A stretch of DNA of 64,000 nucleotides, taken from Candidatus Saccharimonadales bacterium. GTDB lineage: Bacteria; Patescibacteriota; Saccharimonadia; Saccharimonadales; Saccharimonadaceae. Both the position numbers and the translations under genes were made by a program. Under the pieces are notes generated by a model. That model had not been told where the DNA came from, made no database searches, and worked only from the letters and a program-made list of their open reading frames with translations. Shown in pieces: positions 33,370 to 44,603 of the stretch; the first letter of the stretch is position 1, and the number at the start of each line of letters is the position of its first letter. The DNA is taken from contig JBDSSF010000003.1 of the NCBI GenBank assembly GCA_039928925.1, positions 62,001 to 126,000 of the forward strand, in the 5' to 3' direction.

Positions 33370-34443
33370 TTAAAATCGCCCGCTGGCTATGTAGGTAATC
33401 GTTGTACTATACACACCAGCACGTAAATCTTCACTTGAATTCACTATGTAACTAACGGTAAATTTTTTCATCAGGCTAACGTTAGGTGAATATGCTACGA
33501 CGTCACCTGATACATACTTATACTGATTAGGAATACCGTAGTCAGGCGATGGAACTGCATTTGTCCAGTCGCCTTCAGGGTCGCTTCCAATTGACGGGCT
33601 GTCGTTTGCGACTAAATTAATACCAAACTGATTACTGCCCTGTTTGCTTACAGATGGCACTGATGACGAGTCGATAACGTTTGTACCTGCGCTCATTGAG
33701 TCACCGTTTGCGGTGATCGCAAATCCCCCACTCGCATTTGTGCCAACAGCCATCTGAGATTGTGCCAGTAGAGTCGATTTCGCGCTCAGCTGCCCCATGT
33801 CAGTGTAGTTGATTGCATTCGTGTCAGTACAGTTATCAGCGACCTGACCAGCTACGCAAAATAAAAGCATTGGTGGAACTTGAGTTTCGAGTGTAATATC
33901 GGTGGTCACCTGGCCTTCAACAGAACCAAAGTCAATTTGTGGTCCTGTAGCGTCGGGCGTAGAGTGACTTCGCAGACGAATTGAGAATGACTCACTAGTA
34001 TCTGTCGGGTTTACGATATTATCAAACTTATATGATGACCCGTCTGCCGTTATCATGCTACTCGGGCGTGTCAGTACAATATGGTTTGCTGTTTTAGACA
34101 AGATCGAAAAGCCCGTCTCTCCCGACTGAGCACTTAGTACAGCATTAGACACATCGAGACCAGGTGGCGTCACACAGGGATGGTACGGAATAGGGTCAAC
34201 GCAAAATAGCATATCCACTGAGCCTACGGGAATCGGAGTTACGTATCGAAACGACAGCGTATATGATGTTGTGACACCGGGTCGCGTGCTATTCATATAA
34301 AGTCCGCGCTCCTGAAAACGTGTCGCAGCTGATACGGGTACAACAAATACGAACAAAGCTAATAATAAGGCTAGAAATTCCTCAGACCATAAATTACGCC
34401 ATGAAAAGATGTGCGCATGAAATCGTAACAACTTATGCTGCAT
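33370..34443 (-). CDS. Secreted beta-sandwich surface protein, paralogue 2
   Basis: 357 residues from the Met at 34443; the first in-frame ATG (34509) lies in the terminator of the upstream gene. A TACAAT box just upstream suggests its own promoter. Signal segment ends near V-S-A-A-T. Same two-domain plan as paralogue 1: M-L-F-C-V-D ... P-C-V-T-P-P-G-L-D-V-S, then L-L-F-C-V-A ... N-C-T-D, V-G-T-N-A-S-G-G-F, and C-terminal L-R-A-G-V-Y-S-T-T-I-T-Y-I-A-S-G-R-F. Confidence 0.72.
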   Translation of the reverse strand: MQHKLLRFHAHIFSWRNLWSEEFLALLLALFVFVVPVSAATRFQERGLYMNSTRPGVTTSYTLSFRYVTPIPVGSVDMLFCVDPIPYHPCVTPPGLDVSNAVLSAQSGETGFSILSKTANHIVLTRPSSMITADGSSYKFDNIVNPTDTSESFSIRLRSHSTPDATGPQIDFGSVEGQVTTDITLETQVPPMLLFCVAGQVADNCTDTNAINYTDMGQLSAKSTLLAQSQMAVGTNASGGFAITANGDSMSAGTNVIDSSSVPSVSKQGSNQFGINLVANDSPSIGSDPEGDWTNAVPSPDYGIPNQYKYVSGDVVAYSPNVSLMKKFTVSYIVNSSEDLRAGVYSTTITYIASGRF

Positions 34444-34494
34444 ACCTATCATTGTACTAAATAATAGAGATAATGCGTAGCTACTGATACACAA

Positions 34495-34525
34495 AGAATA
34501 ACCGGCCAAAACGGCCGGTTATTCT
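34495..34525 (-). terminator. Strong symmetric terminator
   Basis: A 13-bp stem (AGAATAACCGGCC / GGCCGGTTATTCT) with a 5-nt loop. Ends transcription of the large paralogue 3 gene on the minus strand. Confidence 0.85.
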
Positions 34526-34568
34526 CATATTAACAATCTCTTTGCTATGTCTTAGCTAAACGTTATGT

Positions 34569-36311
34569 CTAGTACTGAGGAGCAGCGATGTAGTTAATTT
34601 TAGTTGTGTAGATACCAGCTGGAGTCGTTGCTGCAATGTTTGCAATGTAACGAACTTTACCAGTTACACAGTCGACAACCTGGTTGCTCTCAGAAGCAAG
34701 TGGAGTCGGGATCAAGTTTGAATCAGGATCAAATGCGTACTTTGTGTTAACAGAGCCGTATTGTCCAGGTCCACCGTTTACAACACCCGCACCTTGGTCG
34801 TAATTGACTTCTGGGATAAGTGGGTATAGTTGTGGATCATGGTATCCTGAAAGTCCCTGAGCTGTAACATCTGCTGCAACACTTGCGTGTAGACCAGATA
34901 CCGCAGCATCTGCACCATTTTCGAAGGCACCTTTTCCGGCGTTTCCACCAAGGTTATCTTCTTTATTGTAGTTAAGCGTGTAGAGGTTACCAGCACCACC
35001 TACAAGGCCGTTAGCTGCACGTGTACCGTTTGTCAGTGCTAGTCCAAATTGTGGTGTACCACGGCTTGGAGCTACTGATGAAGTACCGATTGCTCTAATT
35101 TCGTCACCAACGGTGTTTTTAAGTGTCACACCTGAGTAGTAAACTGTTGCACCAGCACTAGAGTTCGAGCTTAGACGCCAGTACGAGTGTGTACTGTAAG
35201 TTGCAGCTGTACTTAGTGAGTTTTCACCAGTTGTATCACCAAGTTGCAGAACGTTTGGCTGAGCAGGATCTGCTAGCATACCTTTTGCAATTGGATCACA
35301 TTGACCGTGTTTTGTTGCGTTGTTGTCGCCTACTGGTGTAGTAACAAGTGCATTTTCTAGTTGACTTGGAGTTGAAACGCTACCGTTAGAACTATCAAGT
35401 GTGTATGGGTCAACCGTTCCAACAGAGAAGTCCATAGTTTCAAGGACCTTTGTTTGAATTTCGATTGATTGGTTCATGATGTTAGCAACAGTAACACCAC
35501 CGTCAACTACTGTCGTAGCAGCTGTGTCACTATAGTCGTTAATCTTTACGAAGAACGCACTTGCACCAGGGTTAGTGATGTAGTTTGTATCTGTACCGAA
35601 GAAGATAACTTTCACAAAATCACCAGCAGCAAGTGTCTGACCACCTGAGTTCGATAGCGTAATGTAGTTAGCTTTTCCTGTTGATGTACCACCAACAACC
35701 GTACCAGCAGAACCACCTGAAGTTTGGTTCACACTAGAAGCCATTGTCCATCCAGTGCTTGCAGTCCAAGGATCACCTACAAGAGTTTTGTGCATAACAA
35801 TGTAGTTACCTTCGCTGTTGTCGGCTTTTGGAACATTTGCAGAACTGCTTGGAACACCAGTTGTTGCGTTAAATTTTGTACCGAATGTTGAGACTGCAGC
35901 TGGAGTTGCAGTTACTACTTCAAGGTCACTTTGCTTAGCTGCAAATGCCGTAGCATCGTTTGCGTTAGCATGGTCTGCAATATTACCAGGTCCCATACAG
36001 TCACCAGCTGGGTGAGTACAGTACTGGAATGTCATTGCCTTAATAGATGCGCCTGAGCTTACATTAAAGGCAAATGTGTTACCAGTTTGTCGACCATTTG
36101 CACCGCTGTTTGGCTGTGCGTAGGTTGCATTACCTGAACCGTCTTTGTAACTCCATCCAGGTGATGAGCTCGAAAGCGTCAAGCTACGGTTTGTTAGTGG
36201 ATTCAATGCGTCCGCGAAAACTGCCGTTGATGGAACGACGGCAGCAAGCACAAGTGCTGCTGCGGCGCCCATAAGCGTGCCTCGCTGAGCGATTGATTTT
36301 AGTGTATACAT
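34569..36311 (-). CDS. Large secreted surface protein, paralogue 3
   Basis: 580 residues from the Met at 36311 (AAGGA upstream); a longer frame begins at 36440 but has no signal-like start. Signal peptide M-Y-T-L-K-S-I-A-Q-R-G..., cleavage near V-F-A. Ser/Thr/Asn/Gly-rich beta protein with Cys at F-Q-Y-C and D-C-M-G. C-terminus T-P-A-G-I-Y-T-T-K-I-N-Y-I-A-A-P-Q-Y matches the other paralogues. It has its own strong terminator and may be an abundant S-layer-like or adhesin protein; that is inference from size and composition. Confidence 0.75.
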   Translation of the reverse strand: MYTLKSIAQRGTLMGAAAALVLAAVVPSTAVFADALNPLTNRSLTLSSSSPGWSYKDGSGNATYAQPNSGANGRQTGNTFAFNVSSGASIKAMTFQYCTHPAGDCMGPGNIADHANANDATAFAAKQSDLEVVTATPAAVSTFGTKFNATTGVPSSSANVPKADNSEGNYIVMHKTLVGDPWTASTGWTMASSVNQTSGGSAGTVVGGTSTGKANYITLSNSGGQTLAAGDFVKVIFFGTDTNYITNPGASAFFVKINDYSDTAATTVVDGGVTVANIMNQSIEIQTKVLETMDFSVGTVDPYTLDSSNGSVSTPSQLENALVTTPVGDNNATKHGQCDPIAKGMLADPAQPNVLQLGDTTGENSLSTAATYSTHSYWRLSSNSSAGATVYYSGVTLKNTVGDEIRAIGTSSVAPSRGTPQFGLALTNGTRAANGLVGGAGNLYTLNYNKEDNLGGNAGKGAFENGADAAVSGLHASVAADVTAQGLSGYHDPQLYPLIPEVNYDQGAGVVNGGPGQYGSVNTKYAFDPDSNLIPTPLASESNQVVDCVTGKVRYIANIAATTPAGIYTTKINYIAAPQY

Positions 36312-36512
36312 GTTTGTATATATCCTTTTTTGTTTTAATATTTTATTCCTTTTGCAAGGGGTACAGCCGCATCTTACCATTAGAAGTATGTGGAGCGCAA
36401 TAGGTTTTCCACAGGATTTTTTATATTTTCTTAATTTCATACATAGCCACTACTATACGAGACTCGTTTGCTCATTGGATTTATAGTAATACTGCTATAC
36501 TATAAGCAAATT

Positions 36513-37070
36513 ATGAATCATTACATCCAAACCGTAAAAAATTATTTATCAGAACATAAAAATATATTCCTTATTAGCGCCTTGATTATAGTCATTCTCG
36601 CAGTAATGGCTGCTCTGTTCATGTATAACAGTCCTCAAAAACATACCTATAAGGCTACAAATGCTTGCGATCTTTTTAGTCCCAAGAAAGCACAAGATCT
36701 ACTCGGTGAGAAAGTCATTAGTGTCGACACAAAGGGAGTTATCGTTTCTGGTGACATAGCTACGAGTAAGTGTAGCTATACAGATAGTAATCAAGACACC
36801 ACTAAGCTACGTGTTGCAGCAGTTGCTGTTCGCTCCGGCATTAACGAAAAGGGTATACAGCAAAATATAACTGAGTTTACGAATAGTAAAACTGGCAAAA
36901 CTGTTGAAGATGTCAATGACATTGGTGACAAAGCCTATTTTAACCAAACGCTTGGTCAACTCAATGTACTAAGAGGACGTGACTGGATTATACTCAGCTA
37001 TGGCCTCGGGTCAGCACCAGAAACAAATGAACTTAGCAAAAATATTGACCTAGCAAAAAACCTTTTTTAA
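36513..37070 (+). CDS. Hypothetical membrane-anchored protein
   Basis: 185 residues from the ATG at 36513; TATACT at 36496-36501 is the likely -10 box. One helix at about 19-40, then an extracytoplasmic domain with N-A-C-D-L-F-S and S-K-C-S-Y (a Cys pair, about 55 and 88). The domain resembles DUF3558-type lipoprotein-like folds (C-x-L-L-S ... A-x-x-L-L-G), but I cannot confirm the family. The only plus-strand gene inside the surface locus. Confidence 0.65.
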   Translation: MNHYIQTVKNYLSEHKNIFLISALIIVILAVMAALFMYNSPQKHTYKATNACDLFSPKKAQDLLGEKVISVDTKGVIVSGDIATSKCSYTDSNQDTTKLRVAAVAVRSGINEKGIQQNITEFTNSKTGKTVEDVNDIGDKAYFNQTLGQLNVLRGRDWIILSYGLGSAPETNELSKNIDLAKNLF

Positions 37071-37080
37071 GTAAACAACT

Positions 37081-37821
37081 CTAATAGACCGGTATGACAA
37101 CTGCCGAAAAATCGCCAGAATAATGACCCGCTGGTGTTGAATTAGAAATATTAACAATCATACTGATTGTGTAGCTTGTCTGGCCAGACGCACTACTGCT
37201 ACGAGCGACTATATCCCCACTAACATATTTAAATAAATCTGCAGTTCGGTAATCAGTAGTAGCAATGCCGAAGCTTGTTTGGTTTGAAGGTACCTGGATA
37301 GGATCAGCTCCAACATGCGGGGTGGTATTTGTAGCAGCATTTATCGCGAACTGTTCAGTACCTGGCGTAGCTCTTACTGGTGTACTCGGCGTACTGAGTG
37401 TGTGGTTTCCATACTTTGGTGGTGTACCGACGATTTGAAGTATATACCCATCACTAAGATAATTTCGTACCTGTACTGTCGTTGTCTTAGTCGCAGTACT
37501 CTCAGTGGTAAGTACACCGAGATTCGACACGCCTGGATCAACAATAACTTCAAGTAACGGGTCGCTATTGGTAATAGGACCAAATACGGCGGACGTGCCA
37601 CTGCTCGCAGCACTGCCAGCCCCCGCATCACCGATCGAAGCCTGCGCGCAGTACTGAGTTGAACAGTTTTGTGACGATGACGATGCGCCAAACTGTGTTT
37701 CAGTTACCTGATAATTGTTTGAAGTTGCTGTCTGCGCGTCTGCAATACCTGGGGTGCCACTAACAATTACTGCGATTGTCAGTATTTGTTTTACATAGTG
37801 CACCAATCTCCGTTTTTGCAT
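37081..37821 (-). CDS. Short secreted surface protein, paralogue 4
   Basis: 246 residues from the Met at 37821 (M-Q-K-R-R), signal peptide cleaved near A-D-A. One Cys pair (N-C-S-T-Q-Y-C). It corresponds to only the second domain of paralogues 1 and 2: F-A-I-N-A-A-T-N, F-K-Y-V-S-G-D-I-V-A, and C-terminal T-P-A-G-H-Y-S-G-D-F. The upstream frame to 37866 is extra. Confidence 0.68.
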   Translation of the reverse strand: MQKRRLVHYVKQILTIAVIVSGTPGIADAQTATSNNYQVTETQFGASSSSQNCSTQYCAQASIGDAGAGSAASSGTSAVFGPITNSDPLLEVIVDPGVSNLGVLTTESTATKTTTVQVRNYLSDGYILQIVGTPPKYGNHTLSTPSTPVRATPGTEQFAINAATNTTPHVGADPIQVPSNQTSFGIATTDYRTADLFKYVSGDIVARSSSASGQTSYTISMIVNISNSTPAGHYSGDFSAVVIPVY

Positions 37822-37926
37822 AAGCCTTATGGTACGTATTATCACTGATAGAAGGTAAAAATACAACTAGCGCCGAGCTGATAAGTATAGTAAGCTATAC
37901 GTAAACATAATCGAAATAATAAAAAT

Positions 37927-38949
37927 ATGGAACCCGACAAAAATACTACTCCGTCTACAGAAGATAAATCGCCTGAAGAAGATCGAGGTGCTCCTGTTGA
38001 CGCACTGAGTCGCACTCCTGATGATCTTGATAGCGAGAAAGCCGAACAGACTGCAGCTGACAAGTTAGATCATCCGACCGACGAACCAGGCGTGAAAAAA
38101 ATCTCCCCTTTTAAGAAGTTCTTTCGTAAAGTGAATCTTTATTTTCTCATGTTTTTACTTGTTATTGTTATCGCAGGCGTTGTTACTGCTGTCAATTATT
38201 TAAATAGCACAAAGGTTACTCCTGAACCCAGTATTGCAACCCAAGGATTAAGCCAAGATGCCCTCAAGCAGCTCGCTAATAAAGATGCGACTGTTGGCAA
38301 CACGTCACAGACACTTACAATTCAAGGTAACGCGATTATAGCTGGTCAAACACTTCTTCGCGGCAACCTAAATGTCGCTGGCAATATACAGAGTGGCGGT
38401 AGTATTCAAGGCCCAAGCCTAACTATTTCTGGTCAATCAAATCTCGGTGCAACACAGATTAATAGTCTTCAGGTTGCCACCAATACCGCAGTCCAAGGTA
38501 GCACAACTCTTCGAGATCTTAATGTCGCCGGTACGTCTTCATTTAGCGGTGCAATGACCGCTTCACAGATCACTGTGTCGCGATTAATCTTAAGTGGTAA
38601 CGCGGTTCTTCAAATCCCTAATCATATTAGCTTCACAGGGCCATCCCCAAGTCGAACGATTAATACTAGTGTCCTTGGAAGTGGAGGCTCAGCATCCGTC
38701 AATGGATCTGACACCTCGGGCGTTGTTAATATCAATACTGGTGGCGGACCGATAGCTGGCTGTTTTGCGCGCATTAACTTTCAACAAGCTTTTGTAAATC
38801 AGCCCCATGTTATCATTAGCCCGGTTGGTTTAGCTGCTGGACAAACTGAATACTATGTTGATCGTAATACGACTGGATTTAGTATCTGTACTGCAAACCC
38901 TGCTCCAGCAAACCAAGTTTTTGCATTTGATTACTTCGTGACAAACTAG
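37927..38949 (+). CDS. Membrane-anchored fibre-like protein
   Basis: 340 residues. Acidic cytoplasmic N-terminus (about 1-65), transmembrane helix at about 75-95, then repeated short beta units (G-N-L-N-V-A-G-N-I, S-L-T-I-S-G-Q-S-N-L, R-D-L-N-V-A-G-T-S-S-F-S-G) like those in trimeric tail fibres and autotransporter stalks. A compact C-terminal head of about 80 residues with two Cys follows. It is a type II membrane protein with a surface stalk and head. It is convergent with the ATPase operon, ending 3 nt from the epsilon-like gene. Confidence 0.72.
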   Translation: MEPDKNTTPSTEDKSPEEDRGAPVDALSRTPDDLDSEKAEQTAADKLDHPTDEPGVKKISPFKKFFRKVNLYFLMFLLVIVIAGVVTAVNYLNSTKVTPEPSIATQGLSQDALKQLANKDATVGNTSQTLTIQGNAIIAGQTLLRGNLNVAGNIQSGGSIQGPSLTISGQSNLGATQINSLQVATNTAVQGSTTLRDLNVAGTSSFSGAMTASQITVSRLILSGNAVLQIPNHISFTGPSPSRTINTSVLGSGGSASVNGSDTSGVVNINTGGGPIAGCFARINFQQAFVNQPHVIISPVGLAAGQTEYYVDRNTTGFSICTANPAPANQVFAFDYFVTN

Positions 38950-38952
38950 TGC

Positions 38953-39269
38953 CTAAACGTCTACGAACACAACGACACGGTCAGCTTTCACGTGCACCAA
39001 TGCCCTATGGATCTTAATAATTTTTTGTTCACCCTCGACTGGTAAAATCGTAAGATTACACGGCACAAGCATTGATAAGAACTGGTGATGATGTGGAAGA
39101 ATATCAAATGGCCCAGTTGTGTTTACCGCACTGACACTAAAGGCATCACCCTCAAAATATACCTGGAATGGCGCATATACCTTTACCGCCATAGTCGGCT
39201 TACCGCCGTGTACTTTAAGTGTGGTCGACTCTGACTCGACTACTTCAGGATTTATCACTTCATCTGCCA

Positions 39270-39270
<1 letters not shown>
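38953..39270 (-). CDS. atpC: F1 ATPase epsilon-like subunit, lacking the C-terminal helices
   Basis: 105 residues. After a 25-residue N-terminal tail comes the epsilon beta-sandwich: V-Y-A-P-F-Q-V-Y-F-E-G-D-A, G-P-F-D-I-L-P-H-H-H-Q-F-L-S-M-L, and V-K-A-D-R-V-V-V-F. The two C-terminal helices that inhibit ATP hydrolysis in canonical epsilon are missing, as the protein stops at the sandwich. Last gene of the operon; overlaps the beta stop by one base. Without the inhibitory arm the enzyme may run freely as an ATPase. Confidence 0.82.
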
Positions 39271-41608
<2,338 letters not shown>

Positions 41609-43156
41609 CTACTTCTTCTCCTCTTTGACAGGTTGTGTTGGAGTATTTGCTTGTGCTTCCGCCTGGGCAGCTTCGTCAGCTTGGCGCTTCTTCTCTATTT
41701 CGTTCTTTGCCGCTTTCTCAATAGCTGCTCGCTTCACCTCATCAATCGTGGTAACTTCAGCTTTTAATGCCGTTTCAAGCTCTTCATAATTGCCCTTCAT
41801 ATCCTTGTCTTCTTGTAGTTTTGGAGCATACTCATGCACTTTTTCTTTTAGCATATCGACATTAATAATTTCTTCAGGAGTACTCCCAAGTACAATACTC
41901 ATAAGGAATTGTTGTTCAGCAAAGCTATAGATTTCACCAATTCCCTGATTCATCAATTTAAACAGCACCTTACCTTTATCGTAATTAGCCTGAGCGTCAG
42001 GACTTAGTTCTGTACCAAAGTGAGCGTACTCCTCTGCAGTTCGATAGCCTGCGAGCGTTAGGTTAAGTTTATCGGCAAAACCTTTTTGTCGTTTATTTTG
42101 ACCAACACCACCAACGCGAGTCACGGAAAGTGCCGTACTAACTGCTGGACGCATTGTATCTTTAAAGATTTTTTCATCCAAAATCCATTGACCATCCGTA
42201 ATAGACATAATGTTGGTTGGTAGGTAGGCGGTGATATCACCACCCGGTGCATAAACAATCGGGATAAGTGTTTGACTTGCATGATTTGACTCTGTCTTGC
42301 CACCACGCTCCAAAAGGCTAGAGTGTGTGTAGAACATGTCACCTGGGTATGAATCACGTCCTGGTGAGACACCTGCGATTAAGGAGATTTCACGGTAGGC
42401 CTGGGCGTGTGCTGTCAGGTCATCATAAATAACGAGTGTATCCATATTACACTGATGCCAAAAGTATTCACCGTGCGCAGCACCAACATACGGCACTAGG
42501 TAGGTGAGAATCAATGATTCAAAAGAGTTACTTACAACGACAACAGCCTTTTTGAGTGCATCATTTCTTTCTAGGTTACTCACAAGCTCTGCGACGTCAT
42601 GTTGACGCTTGGCAATTAGCACGTAGATAACTGTGATGTCACTGTTTTTCTGGTTAATAGCAACTTGCGCTGCTAGTGCTGTCTTACCTACTTTACTATC
42701 TCCGAGCATCGCCATACGCTGTCCACGTGCAAGTGAGTACTCAAGATCAAGAATTGTGACACCTGTCTCGACAGGGGTATCGAGTAGTTCGCGCTCATAA
42801 AGCATCGGCGCAGAGTGGAACACATCCCATTCTTGGTCAGTAACAATCTCGCCCTTGCCATCAAGCGGTTCACCAAATACATTAACAACCCGGCCAATAA
42901 AGTTCTTACCAACGGGAATCATAATATCAAGCGCTTCGATGACACAGACCATACCAGTATGAAGTGGCGTTGCGTCAAGTTTCATCACAACAACATGATC
43001 TTCAAGTACCTGGTGGACATATCCGCGGGTACCGTTTTCGAAACGTACGGTCGCATGAACGTTTGTTGGCTGAAGACCTTTAATACTCACCATGAATGAG
43101 TCGATACCAATAATCTCTCCTACCGGATTACCGTCAGCAACTAGTTTCTCAAACAT
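41609..43156 (-). CDS. atpA: F1 ATPase alpha subunit
   Basis: 515 residues from the ATG at 43156, one base after the delta stop; the longer frame overlaps delta. P-loop G-D-S-K-V-G-K-T at 152-159 (canonical G-D-R-Q-T-G-K-T), Y-D-D-L-T-A-H-A near 270, P-G-R-D-S-Y-P-G-D, and the arginine finger in S-V-T-R-V-G-G. The N-terminal segment that docks on delta is shortened (starts M-F-E-K-L-V). The C-terminus ends in an Ala/Glu/Lys-rich helix and tail of about 50 residues not usual in AtpA. Confidence 0.92.
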   Translation of the reverse strand: MFEKLVADGNPVGEIIGIDSFMVSIKGLQPTNVHATVRFENGTRGYVHQVLEDHVVVMKLDATPLHTGMVCVIEALDIMIPVGKNFIGRVVNVFGEPLDGKGEIVTDQEWDVFHSAPMLYERELLDTPVETGVTILDLEYSLARGQRMAMLGDSKVGKTALAAQVAINQKNSDITVIYVLIAKRQHDVAELVSNLERNDALKKAVVVVSNSFESLILTYLVPYVGAAHGEYFWHQCNMDTLVIYDDLTAHAQAYREISLIAGVSPGRDSYPGDMFYTHSSLLERGGKTESNHASQTLIPIVYAPGGDITAYLPTNIMSITDGQWILDEKIFKDTMRPAVSTALSVTRVGGVGQNKRQKGFADKLNLTLAGYRTAEEYAHFGTELSPDAQANYDKGKVLFKLMNQGIGEIYSFAEQQFLMSIVLGSTPEEIINVDMLKEKVHEYAPKLQEDKDMKGNYEELETALKAEVTTIDEVKRAAIEKAAKNEIEKKRQADEAAQAEAQANTPTQPVKEEKK

Positions 43157-43157
43157 T

Positions 43158-43676
43158 TTATTTGCTTCCACGAAGCATCTCCAATTCCTTAACGAGTAAT
43201 CCGTGACCACCAGCCAACATAGCGCGGAGACTAAAGTCATGCACGTGGTTTGGTGTCCTAAGATACACACCAGCAATTAAGGCAGGCTGAAGACCAACTG
43301 TAATAACTGCCTGTTGATGTACGGACGAACGAAGCCATCCAACGAGTTGACCCAGACTTTCACGATCAGCTGGTACGGCAAATGTCATATGAATAATAGG
43401 AACTTTATCTTTTAGCAAACGGAGTTCACTAATAAGATTACTCCGCTCACGTGAAGTAGCGAGTGTGAGTTTATTCTGTTCCAAAAAGTCTGACAATTGT
43501 CCTGATGGTGTTGCATCGGTATGTTCGGAAACCCCTGCCTTCGTACGAACAACTGTTGCAGTCAGTTCGTTATCGAGTCGTTCAATTTCATTTAAAAGAC
43601 GTGATATATCAACCTTACTGATAACACTAAGTGGAAGTACAAAGTCAGTGTATGTTTTCACTACTGATTCGCTCAT
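43158..43676 (-). CDS. atpH: F1 ATPase delta-like subunit
   Basis: 172 residues. The C-terminal third (I-T-V-G-L-Q-P-A-L-I-A-G-V-Y-L-R-T-P-N-H-V-H-D-F-S, split by eye) matches the OSCP/delta C-terminal domain that ties the peripheral stalk to alpha. The N-terminal part is helical but not clearly the canonical six-helix bundle. Stop is 1 nt from the alpha start, and the ATG overlaps the upstream coiled-coil gene by 4 nt. Confidence 0.75.
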   Translation of the reverse strand: MSESVVKTYTDFVLPLSVISKVDISRLLNEIERLDNELTATVVRTKAGVSEHTDATPSGQLSDFLEQNKLTLATSRERSNLISELRLLKDKVPIIHMTFAVPADRESLGQLVGWLRSSVHQQAVITVGLQPALIAGVYLRTPNHVHDFSLRAMLAGGHGLLVKELEMLRGSK

Positions 43677-44578
43677 AATTTCATGTCATCCATAATCGCC
43701 TGCTTACTCGTCTCCATCTGCTTAATGATGGAAGGTAATTGTGCCTTAATGTCATATTGATCGCCGAGTGAACCGAGTAGGTAGTGCTCAATAACTTGGG
43801 CCATATTATCTTCAAAAGCAGTTACCAGCATAGATTCTTGAGATACGACACTATTTTCAAGCATTGCACTCATCTGTTTATATTGCTCCTTCAAAGCTTC
43901 TGCACTACTATTCAAAGACTGAAGTGCAGTGTCTTGAACTTCTTTTGTTGCCGTCACCCGGGTCATATTTTCCTCAAATACTTTTGTGAGAAGTGCTTGT
44001 TGATCAACGATGGTTTTTTGAAGTGACGTCGTAAGCTGCTTCGATTGCTCTTGGGAGACCTGCGCACTAGCCTTGAGTGCTTGTAAAATAACTTCTTGTG
44101 CATTTTGTGTTGTCGTCATGCGTGATTTGTTTTCTTCAAAAACACCAATCATCATAACTTCTTGGCTAGCAATGCTTTGTTGTAAGGTTTGGCTCAACTG
44201 CTGGTATTTGTTATACAGCGTTTGAGCATTACGGTTGAGTGACTGAACTGCAAGATCTTGAGCGTCTGTTGTTATGCGGTCATATTCAGTTAGTCGCTCG
44301 TCGAGCTGTTTGGTCATTTCAGTATTGATATGTGCAATTGTTGCGTCGAGCTGTTTGGTCATGTACTCTTTAAGATCTGCGCCGACTTGAGTGATCGTCG
44401 TATCAAGATCATGCTTGAAGCTTATAGCATTCTCGCTAATAATTTGTTCAAAATACTCATGACCTTGACGGCGTAACTCTTCTCGATACTCTTCGTCAAA
44501 GGCTTGGGATACTAAAGCAGCAGCATCGTCTTGTGGCGACTTTTTTTTCGATTGTTTTTTGCTTTGAAATAATCCCAT
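43673..44578 (-). CDS. Coiled-coil protein in the b-subunit position, no membrane anchor
   Basis: 301 residues, almost entirely helical, with no hydrophobic segment. A charged start (K-K-Q-S-K-K-K-S) is followed by long heptads. A 54-residue unit repeats almost exactly: F-E-E-N-K-S-R, F-E-E-N-M-T-R and F-E-D-N-M-A-Q are spaced 54 residues apart, with a partial unit before. It overlaps the delta gene by 4 nt and takes the place of atpF. Canonical b anchors by an N-terminal membrane helix; this protein cannot. It may be a peripheral stalk tethered by another protein, or a filament-like linker. Confidence 0.8.
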   Translation of the reverse strand: MGLFQSKKQSKKKSPQDDAAALVSQAFDEEYREELRRQGHEYFEQIISENAISFKHDLDTTITQVGADLKEYMTKQLDATIAHINTEMTKQLDERLTEYDRITTDAQDLAVQSLNRNAQTLYNKYQQLSQTLQQSIASQEVMMIGVFEENKSRMTTTQNAQEVILQALKASAQVSQEQSKQLTTSLQKTIVDQQALLTKVFEENMTRVTATKEVQDTALQSLNSSAEALKEQYKQMSAMLENSVVSQESMLVTAFEDNMAQVIEHYLLGSLGDQYDIKAQLPSIIKQMETSKQAIMDDMKL

Positions 44579-44603
44579 GTTCGTTAACCCACCTTAATGT
44601 ACA

